Source: Oscillospiraceae bacterium (GTDB lineage Bacteria; Bacillota; Clostridia; Oscillospirales; Ruminococcaceae). From it: a stretch of DNA of 8,784 bases. The position numbers were made by a program, and so were the translations under genes. Positions 1 to 5,175 of the stretch are shown in pieces. Under the pieces are notes generated by a model. The model made no database searches, had not been told where the DNA came from, and saw nothing but the letters and a program-made list of their open reading frames with translations. The first letter of the stretch is position 1. Each line of letters starts with the position of its first letter. Location: the NCBI GenBank assembly GCA_009776345.1, contig WRLS01000087.1, positions 1 through 8,784 on the forward strand, in the 5' to 3' direction.

Positions 1-29
1 GGGGTTCGGGGTCTCCCCGGCGCGCTTTG

Positions 30-55
30 GTTACTTTGCCGCGTTGCAAAGTAAC
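30..55. repeat. Perfect 10-bp stem-loop
   Basis: GTTACTTTGC at 30-39 is the exact reverse complement of GCAAAGTAAC at 46-55, with a six-base loop at 40-45. There is no T-run on either side, so it is not a typical intrinsic terminator. It resembles the dispersed palindromic units found between genes in many bacteria, but only one copy is present in this window, so calling it a repeat family member is inference. Confidence 0.6.
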
Positions 56-107
56 AGCCCCCGCGGCTTGAGCGGTGAAAAATAACCGAAGATGAAATCG
101 TGTTAAA

Positions 108-176
108 AACCACCCCGGCGCTTCGCGCCACCCCTCCAAGGAGGGGAATTTCGGGCGGGATGACCCCGACCCTACG
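108..176 (+). repeat. Three-hairpin intergenic repeat, copy 1
   Basis: This unit reads AACCACCCC, then hairpin A (GGCGC at 117-121, loop TTC, GCGCC at 125-129), then hairpin B (CCCCTCC at 131-137, loop AA, GGAGGGG at 140-146), then AATT, then a weaker hairpin C (TCGGG from 151, CCCGA ending at 170) and CCTAC. The same order occurs on the other strand at 3956-4024. Hairpin B is identical in both copies, while A and C differ in sequence but still pair. Neither copy encodes a protein. A heptamer array follows directly in both. Confidence 0.75.
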
Positions 177-286
177 GCCTTCGGCAGGATTCAGGTTTTA
201 GGATTTAGGTTTCAGGATTAAGGAAGGGAAGAAATTTGTCGTGCCGTCCTTTTCCTGAATCCTTATTTCCTGAAACCTGAATCCTG
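177..286. repeat. Heptamer-built imperfect palindrome, left copy
   Basis: The left arm (185-226) is a run of 7-base units of the form (C/T/A)AGG(A/T)TT: CAGGATT, CAGGTTT, TAGGATT, TAGGTTT, CAGGATT, followed by a degenerate unit. The right arm (about 250-286) carries the complementary pattern CCTGAAT, CCTTATTT, CCTGAAA, CCTGAAT. The arms can pair into a long imperfect hairpin around a non-repetitive core holding GTCGTGCCGTCC at 238-249. A close copy lies inverted at 8592-8692. The element starts only 9 bases past the DUF4340 stop codon and may act as the 3' stem of that transcript, though it has no T-run. Confidence 0.8.
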
Positions 287-294
287 CGCAGCCG

Positions 295-1728
295 CTACAT
301 TATCGCCGTAACCGTCCCGCCGCCGATCAGCAGCTCTGTATCGGCGATGACCCTGTCGACATACGCGGTGGTGGTGTAAAACGGGATGCCGCCGTTGTAC
401 GTGATAAACGCACGCCTTGCGGGGCCTTCATAGAAGGACACCACCTCCGGCGCGCTGCCGTCGCTGTAGCGGTAGGTGTATTTCAGCAGCGGCACGGGGC
501 TATCGGGCAGCGGTTCCTCCGCAGGGGCGTCAAAACTCGCGGAAAGTATATTCTGGTAATATCTGCGGAAGCTCTGTATATCCAGCTCGTCCCCGCCATA
601 CGTTACGACAAGGTCCGCGCCCTCGCCGCCGTTCAGCTCAAAGACATATCTGCGCGAAGGCGTTTCTACGATAACCTCGGCAAGACTGTCTATATGCGGC
701 AGGACAACAAGCTTTGACATAAGGTCATGCCCTGTGCGCTCCAGCCAGCCTGCCCTGTCGGCGGGCAGCTTGTAAACCAGCGGGGACTCGCTGTGAATCA
801 TGTAGATATTGCCGTCCTCATCGGGTTTTGTTGCGGAAAGCTTAAACGGCGAGATGCCCATCTCCTCCGTTGGGTTCAGCTCCAGCGTGGAGTAAGGCTC
901 GTCCAAACCAAACCGCGCGATATCACTTTCTGTCCCCGCAACCTCCGCGGCGATAAGCCCGTATGCCATCAAAATATCGGGCTTGCCGAAGGTAAGGTCA
1001 AGCTCCGCGCTCATCGGGCCGAAGGTCAGAAGATGCGTGGCGAACATTGACTCGTTGTATTCGCTGACATAAATCGGATCCGGCCGCAGTGACCCGCCCA
1101 GAACCGCGCTTGTGAAATCCATACTCTCGCGCTGTTCGGGGTCGCCGGGGGTTATCATGCGAAGCATAAGCTCCAGCGGGCTGTGGAAAAGGTTTTGTAT
1201 GTTTGCCGTCGCCAAAAGATAGACCGTGCCTGTTTCGTTCGTGGCGTAATGGCCCTCACTGCCGGGGGCGGCGTTGCCGATAATCATCCGGTCCTTGGAG
1301 CCGTCAGCGCGCGTTATGTCCACCGTGACAGACGGCCTGTTCAGCCCGAAGGGCGCAAGGTCCGCGCCCGCTTCCGCAACTATGGATTTTGCGAGGAGCT
1401 TGTCGGAGTTTGTCGAAAGCGCGGAAAGCAGGTTCATGTTGACGGGATAGCCCTCATAACCGGCGAGGGTGTAGCTTTTTACCGTGCGCCCGTCCTCGGT
1501 TTCCGTTTCATCCACTACCAAGGTAAAGCCGCCCTTGGCGTTTTGCACCGCGATTTCCCGCGCGGTCACAGGCTCTTCACCGCCCAGGATATGGTTCAGG
1601 TAAAGCGTAGGCGAGGACGCGGGACCGGTACCGCTGTCCGGCTCTGTCCTTTCCAGAAAATACAGCGCCCCCGCCAAAAGCCCGATTACAAGCACGGCAG
1701 CGCCGATGCCGATATATTTTTTACCCAT
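295..1728 (-). CDS. DUF4340 domain protein, membrane-anchored, last gene of ABC operon
   Basis: The 477-residue protein has one N-terminal membrane helix (about residues 5-25, after GKK) and a long region predicted to lie outside the cell. It matches the DUF4340 family: PFGLNRP at 126-132 and RFGLDEP at 272-278 are the family's 'GL..P' strand motif, each followed by a segment ending in VYLL or VYKLPAD. The presence of two such blocks suggests an internal duplication. No catalytic motif is visible. The ATG at 1728 has a strong GAGGAGG site 5 bases upstream, which itself overlaps the stop codon region of the GldG-like gene; the gap is only 11 bp, so translation is probably coupled. In known genomes this family sits with GldG-like proteins and ABC-2 transporters, so an accessory role in that complex is likely. 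Its exact function is unknown. Confidence 0.88.
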   Translation of the reverse strand: MGKKYIGIGAAVLVIGLLAGALYFLERTEPDSGTGPASSPTLYLNHILGGEEPVTAREIAVQNAKGGFTLVVDETETEDGRTVKSYTLAGYEGYPVNMNLLSALSTNSDKLLAKSIVAEAGADLAPFGLNRPSVTVDITRADGSKDRMIIGNAAPGSEGHYATNETGTVYLLATANIQNLFHSPLELMLRMITPGDPEQRESMDFTSAVLGGSLRPDPIYVSEYNESMFATHLLTFGPMSAELDLTFGKPDILMAYGLIAAEVAGTESDIARFGLDEPYSTLELNPTEEMGISPFKLSATKPDEDGNIYMIHSESPLVYKLPADRAGWLERTGHDLMSKLVVLPHIDSLAEVIVETPSRRYVFELNGGEGADLVVTYGGDELDIQSFRRYYQNILSASFDAPAEEPLPDSPVPLLKYTYRYSDGSAPEVVSFYEGPARRAFITYNGGIPFYTTTAYVDRVIADTELLIGGGTVTAIM

Positions 1729-1739
1729 ACAGGCCTCCT

Positions 1740-3188
1740 CTATTTATGCCTTCTGCGCAGCCATACAACAATGCCGAAAGCCAGCACCAGCACCGGGAAT
1801 ATAATCGCCAGCACAACCGAAATGCCTATAACCTGGTTTGCCGTAATTGGCAGCTGGCGGTATTGTATTGTTTTGCTCTGTATCACTACAACGTCATCGC
1901 GCCCGGAAAGGCTGTGTACCAGCCCGAGGATATATTCGGAGTTCGCAAGGCTTGTCTGCCCCAGCAAATAGCCGTCCACAAAGGTTTCCGAGCCGCCGGC
2001 AAGCACCGTGGAGGTCAGCAGGTCAAAGCGCTCATACCTGCTTTTTTGCGCCATCACAAGGGCAGGTATCGGGCCTGAGGGGCTGTCGGGCATCCAGTCC
2101 TCTTCGGCGTCGGGCGGCATGACCCCCGCGCCGGCGGAAAACTGCATAAGCTGCGTTGTCGCGACACTGCCCCTGCTTTCAAACAGAATCTCAATCGGCC
2201 TTGAATTTGCCATTGCGGGATAGATGCGCTTTTCCCTTACACTGCGGGAAAGCTCCTCCTCCGTATAATCCGCGATCGTCATAAACGGGTTCATGTGAAA
2301 GAGCCTGGAAAAATCGGTTTCGTAGACAACGCCGGGGTTTATCTTTATTCCCCATTCCTCCAGCAGCGCGTCCAGCACGGGGAGCCTGTCCGGCTGTGCG
2401 GCGGACGCGAGATAGAAAAGCATCCTGCCGAGCTGCTCGTCGTTGTGCAAAAAGGCGTCGAGCTTGCGCGCCTCATTTTCCGAGATATCGCGGGACGGGG
2501 CGTTCATCACCGCGACAACCGCGTCCGGGTGTATTTCCTCGGTCATAAGGTTTTGGTAAATTATCTCGTAGTTGTTCGTTTGCAGCAGTGCCGCGAAATC
2601 CTCTGCGGGCATTTGGTTATGGCCGCCGAGTATGCTCACGATGACCTTCTTTTCGGAGGTTACGTTCAAAATCGCGGAGGAAAGCGCCTGTTCCGCGCGC
2701 GAGGACGTTATGCCGGTGCGCATATTCTCGTCTGTCCGCGTGTTAAAAAGGTCAGCCGCGGTCAGCAGCGCCGTGCGCCCTTCGCATTCCACCAGCACAT
2801 TCCCGGTATCCAGCGTCAAGGCGGGGAAGCGCGTTACAAACGTGGGGTCCCTTACGATATCTACATAGCGCAGGGTTATGCGCGGCTGCTGCTGCGCGTA
2901 GCGTTTTATGACCTCATTCGCCTGTATGAAATACTGCCCGCGGGATACAAACGCGTCCTCCTCGGTTAGGACATAGATGTTAACGTCCTTTTCCACCGCG
3001 CGCAGGAAATCCAAGGACTCCCGCGAAAGCGTGAAAACCCCGCCCTCGGTAAGGTCCAAGGTCATGTTATATCTTTCAGACAAGGCCGTCGCCACCATAT
3101 TCGCGATGACCACCAGCACAACAATTAAAATCGTGAAAACCGTCGCGGCCGTGCCATGTCTGAATTTTCGGCTTTTAAAAAAATTCAT
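1740..3188 (-). CDS. GldG-like ABC transporter auxiliary protein
   Basis: The 482-residue protein has a membrane helix near each end (about residues 15-36 and 451-476, the latter followed by RRRHK) and a large extracytoplasmic middle. This is the topology of GldG and the ABC_transp_aux family. The N-terminal block LDLTEGGVFTLSRESLDFL (residues 44-62) is the characteristic 'DLT....TLS..T' motif, and EQALSSAILNVTSEKK (166-181) with SILGGHNQ (185-192) is the conserved core. In Bacteroidetes, GldG partners GldA and GldF in the gliding/secretion apparatus; in Firmicutes the role is not established. The ATG at 3188 is preceded by AAAGGGG at 7 bases. It lies 24 bp after the permease stop and 11 bp before the DUF4340 gene, so it is in the same transcript. 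I am confident of the family but not of what the complex transports. Confidence 0.9.
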   Translation of the reverse strand: MNFFKSRKFRHGTAATVFTILIVVLVVIANMVATALSERYNMTLDLTEGGVFTLSRESLDFLRAVEKDVNIYVLTEEDAFVSRGQYFIQANEVIKRYAQQQPRITLRYVDIVRDPTFVTRFPALTLDTGNVLVECEGRTALLTAADLFNTRTDENMRTGITSSRAEQALSSAILNVTSEKKVIVSILGGHNQMPAEDFAALLQTNNYEIIYQNLMTEEIHPDAVVAVMNAPSRDISENEARKLDAFLHNDEQLGRMLFYLASAAQPDRLPVLDALLEEWGIKINPGVVYETDFSRLFHMNPFMTIADYTEEELSRSVREKRIYPAMANSRPIEILFESRGSVATTQLMQFSAGAGVMPPDAEEDWMPDSPSGPIPALVMAQKSRYERFDLLTSTVLAGGSETFVDGYLLGQTSLANSEYILGLVHSLSGRDDVVVIQSKTIQYRQLPITANQVIGISVVLAIIFPVLVLAFGIVVWLRRRHK

Positions 3189-3212
3189 GATGCGTCCCCT
3201 TTCTTATGGCTT

Positions 3213-3917
3213 TTATGCCCAGCGGCGTTTTTCCTGCGTGCGAACTGTTAGAAAGATAAACACCGCGCATACGCTAAGGAAAAATATCGCCGCGGAAAAT
3301 TCAAATATGCCGGAGGAAAACCCCGCGTAACGCCGCATAAAGGATATCCCCGCAAAAAATTTCATGAGCGCAGGGCTGGTAAACGCCCCGGAAAGCCCTT
3401 CCACCAAAAGAAGCGCCAGCGCCACGGCAAACGCCCCTACAGCGGCGATTACCTGGTTTTCTGTCATGGAGGAAATAAACATACCGATGGAAATCAGCGA
3501 CATCCCCAGCAGCAGCAGCGCCGCGAAATTCCCCCAGATAAGCGCCCAGTTCGGCGCGGCGAACACCGCCACCACAACGCCGTAGACAATTGTGATGGAC
3601 ATCCCCAGCACAAACACCAGCACCGCCGCAAAAAACTTGCCCAGCACCAGCGACGTAAGGCTTATCGGCGCGGTCAGCAGCGCCTGGTCGGTTTTATGCT
3701 TTATGTCCTCCGAAAACAGGCGCATTGTAAGTATCGGGATGAGAAACATCACGATTACAAGAAGGTTGGAAAACACAAGCGATATATCCGTGCTTTGCAT
3801 CATAAGCACATTGGCAAAGAAATAGAAGCCCGAGAACACATAGAACACCGCAAGAAAAATATAGCCAATAGGGGACGAGAAATATGCCCCAAGCTCCCGC
3901 CGTATAATTGCTGCCAT
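3213..3917 (-). CDS. ABC-2 type permease, GldF-like
   Basis: The 234-residue membrane protein has about six hydrophobic helices and forms the channel part of an ABC-2 transporter. The N-terminal RRELGAYFSSPIGYIFL (residues 5-21), LIPILTMRLFSED (about 60-72) and the KTDQALLTAPISL segment are hallmark sequences of GldF-like permeases. I place the start at the ATG at 3917 because GGGGG lies 8 bases upstream and family members begin just before the RREL motif. The open frame runs upstream to 3971, but those 18 codons cross heptamer-repeat DNA and add a second hydrophobic start unlike the family. Its ATPase gene lies upstream, separated by 105 bp of repeat DNA, whereas the other gaps in the operon are 24 and 11 bp. 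The product should pair with the ATPase as a homodimer or with itself around the two accessory proteins. Confidence 0.9.
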   Translation of the reverse strand: MAAIIRRELGAYFSSPIGYIFLAVFYVFSGFYFFANVLMMQSTDISLVFSNLLVIVMFLIPILTMRLFSEDIKHKTDQALLTAPISLTSLVLGKFFAAVLVFVLGMSITIVYGVVVAVFAAPNWALIWGNFAALLLLGMSLISIGMFISSMTENQVIAAVGAFAVALALLLVEGLSGAFTSPALMKFFAGISFMRRYAGFSSGIFEFSAAIFFLSVCAVFIFLTVRTQEKRRWA

Positions 3918-3925
3918 AATAATTA

Positions 3926-3930
3926 CCCCC
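3926..3930 (-). promoter_or_regulatory. Ribosome binding site fixing the permease start
   Basis: On the minus strand GGGGG ends 8 bases before the ATG at 3917. The upstream in-frame start at 3971 has no comparable site and lies in repeat DNA, so this site favours the shorter protein. Confidence 0.65.
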
Positions 3931-3934
3931 AAAA

Positions 3935-3962
3935 TAGAAATTAGAAAATAGGAATTAGTAGG
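3935..3962. repeat. Tandem heptamer array within the operon
   Basis: Four consecutive 7-base units start with TAG: TAGAAAT, TAGAAAA, TAGGAAT and TAGTAGG. The same period and a related unit build the palindromes at 177-286 and 8592-8692, but here only a single arm is present, so no large hairpin forms. It lies 5 bases upstream of the permease ribosome binding site. Confidence 0.7.
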
Positions 3963-4024
3963 GGCGAGCATACGGTCGCCCGCAATTCCCCTCCTTGGAG
4001 GGGTGCCCGAAGGGCGGGGTGGTT
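3956..4024 (-). repeat. Three-hairpin intergenic repeat, copy 2
   Basis: Read on the minus strand, this is AACCACCCC, hairpin A (GCCC-TTC-GGGC, 4005-4015), hairpin B (CCCCTCC and GGAGGGG around a 2-base loop, 3988-4003), AATT, hairpin C (GGGCGA and TCGCCC, 3962-3981) and CCTAC. It is the same module order as copy 1 at 108-176, in opposite orientation. The stop codon of the ATPase gene (4023-4025, TAA) is formed by the first bases of the element. It therefore fills almost the whole gap between the ATPase and permease genes, along with the heptamer array. Stable stems here could slow RNA decay from the 3' side or reduce read-through into the permease gene; that is inference. Confidence 0.75.
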
Positions 4025-5036
4025 ATTGCTCCGCTTCATCCGCCGCTTCACCATCCGCGCCGGGATCCTCTGTGCTTTGGATGTAGCTTTTTTTGTTGCT
4101 TTCGTCGGTTAGCTGCAGGAAGATGTCCTCTAAGCTAAGCTCGCTGGACTTCAGCCCCAAAATCGCCCAGCTTCTCTCGGCAAGCCGCTTGAAGGCCTCG
4201 CGGCGGATATCCGCGCCCGGCTCCGCCTCCATCGAGAAGTCATACGCGCTTTCCTCCCGCACGCCCAGCTTGTCCACACGCAGCATCCCCGGGATTTTCA
4301 GCAGGAGCTTTTGCACATCGTCCTCCGGCCCGTCCACGCGGATTGTAAGCTTATGGTCTGTACTCATCGCCCTGGAAAGGTTGTCCGGCGTGTCATCCGC
4401 GATAATTTTCCCGTTGTTTATTACCACCACGCGCTCACAGGTTGCCTGTACCTCCGGCAGTATGTGCGACGACAATATTATCGTATGCTTTTTGCCCAGC
4501 CCTTTTATCAGGTTGCGTATCTCGATGATCTGCTTGGGGTCAAGCCCGACTGTCGGTTCATCCAAAACCAGCACGCCCGGGTTGCCGAGCAGTGCCTGCG
4601 CAAGCCCGACACGCTGGCGGTAGCCCTTGGACAGGTTTTTTGTCAGCCTGCCGTAGACATCGTCAATGCGTACATGGCCGCAGATCTCCTCGATATGCTT
4701 TTGCTTGGAAACGCCGCTTACCTTTACTTTTTTAAGGTCATACATAAAGGAAAGGTATTCCTTTACCGTCATTTCCAAATAAAGCGGCGGATGCTCCGGC
4801 AAATAGCCGATCATTTTTTTTACGGCGATGGGGTTTTCAAAAATTTCCGTGCCGCCCACCGTAACCTCGCCCTCAGTAGAGGACGAATAGCCGGTGATAA
4901 TATTCATGGTGGTGCTTTTGCCCGCGCCGTTCGGCCCCAAAAAGCCCAGTATCTCGCCTTCTTTTACGGTAAAGCTGATATTGTCCACCGCGGCTTTGGC
5001 GCCATATCGTTTTGTGAGGCCCTTTACCTCGATCAT
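4023..5036 (-). CDS. ABC transporter ATP-binding protein, GldA-like
   Basis: The 337-residue cytoplasmic ATPase powers the transporter encoded downstream. All nucleotide-binding motifs are intact: Walker A GPNGAGKST (34-42), the Q-loop region IGYLPEHPPLY (76-86) with glutamate in place of glutamine as is common in this subfamily, signature LSKGYRQR (135-142), Walker B VLVLDEP (155-161), D-loop GLDP (164-167) and switch histidine SSH (189-191). A C-terminal domain (about 225-310) typical of ABC-2 export ATPases follows. The last 16 residues are an acidic, low-complexity tail rich in E, D, A and G, which is less usual. The ATG at 5036 has GGAGG 7 bases upstream. It is the first gene of the operon and is transcribed divergently from ald. 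A repeat element begins at its stop codon. The family is certain; the transported substrate is not known. Confidence 0.95.
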   Translation of the reverse strand: MIEVKGLTKRYGAKAAVDNISFTVKEGEILGFLGPNGAGKSTTMNIITGYSSSTEGEVTVGGTEIFENPIAVKKMIGYLPEHPPLYLEMTVKEYLSFMYDLKKVKVSGVSKQKHIEEICGHVRIDDVYGRLTKNLSKGYRQRVGLAQALLGNPGVLVLDEPTVGLDPKQIIEIRNLIKGLGKKHTIILSSHILPEVQATCERVVVINNGKIIADDTPDNLSRAMSTDHKLTIRVDGPEDDVQKLLLKIPGMLRVDKLGVREESAYDFSMEAEPGADIRREAFKRLAERSWAILGLKSSELSLEDIFLQLTDESNKKSYIQSTEDPGADGEAADEAEQ

Positions 5037-5060
5037 TGCGTTACCTCCCTATTTCAGCTA

Positions 5061-5074
5061 ACTATATATATAGT
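5061..5074. promoter_or_regulatory. Candidate operator, 14-bp perfect palindrome
   Basis: ACTATATATATAGT is its own exact reverse complement. It lies between the ATPase start (5036) and the candidate minus-strand -35 box, and overlaps the candidate -10 box at 5070-5075. A dimeric repressor bound here would block the ABC operon. GntR regulators of the YtrA group often control such ABC operons from AT-rich palindromes, but no regulator gene is in this window, so the link is inference. Chance AT-rich symmetry is possible. Confidence 0.45.
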
Positions 5075-5099
5075 ATGCATATTTTTAAGGAAATTTCAA
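5070..5099 (-). promoter_or_regulatory. Candidate sigma-A promoter for the ABC operon
   Basis: On the minus strand TTGAAA (5094-5099) is followed after 18 bases by TACTAT (5070-5075). The -35 matches five of six consensus bases, the -10 only four, and the surrounding TATATA run allows other registers. It would give a leader of roughly 25-30 bases before the ATG at 5036. Confidence 0.4.
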
Positions 5100-5126
5100 C
5101 AGGAAAATGCAAATACTTCCGAAATG

Positions 5127-5155
5127 TTGACAAATCCCCCCATACGAAATATAAT
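5127..5155 (+). promoter_or_regulatory. Perfect consensus sigma-A promoter for ald
   Basis: TTGACA (5127-5132) and TATAAT (5150-5155) are both exact consensus hexamers with the ideal 17-base spacer, which includes six consecutive Cs. Transcription should start near 5161-5163, leaving a leader of only about 14 bases before the GTG at 5176. That leaves no room for a riboswitch or attenuator, so any control must act at the promoter itself. Confidence 0.85.
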
Positions 5156-5160
5156 TTCAC

Positions 5161-5167
5161 AAAGGGG
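5161..5167 (+). promoter_or_regulatory. Ribosome binding site fixing the ald start
   Basis: AAAGGGG ends 8 bases before the GTG at 5176. The alternative GTG at 5167 overlaps this site and would sit only about 5 bases from the predicted transcript start, so 5176 is preferred. Confidence 0.7.
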
Positions 5168-5175
5168 TGGGATTT

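Larger units (their letters stand above)
1..294. other. Gene-free left end, made mostly of repeats
   Basis: No credible coding sequence is seen here; the first gene on either strand ends at 295. The stretch holds, in order, a G/C-rich start with GGGG-TCT-CCCC at 8-18, a 10-bp stem-loop at 30-55, a three-hairpin repeat at 108-176 and a heptamer palindrome at 177-286. Between 56 and 107 I see nothing I can name. It lies downstream of the minus-strand DUF4340 gene, so it would form the 3' end of that operon's transcript. Confidence 0.75.

Noticed and set aside
185..286. CRISPR array
   Set aside because: The 7-base units are contiguous with no spacers and the repeats are far too short; no cas gene is present.
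1183..1971. 262-codon plus-strand open frame
   Set aside because: It is antisense across the junction of the DUF4340 and GldG-like genes and has no recognisable family features.
3918..3971. Upstream extension of the permease frame to 3971
   Set aside because: The 18 extra codons run through the heptamer array, lack a ribosome site and do not resemble GldF-like N-termini; the ATG at 3917 has both a site and the expected start.
5167..5175. GTG at 5167 as the ald start
   Set aside because: It overlaps the ribosome site and shifts the catalytic residues by three from their standard numbering of 75, 96 and 270.
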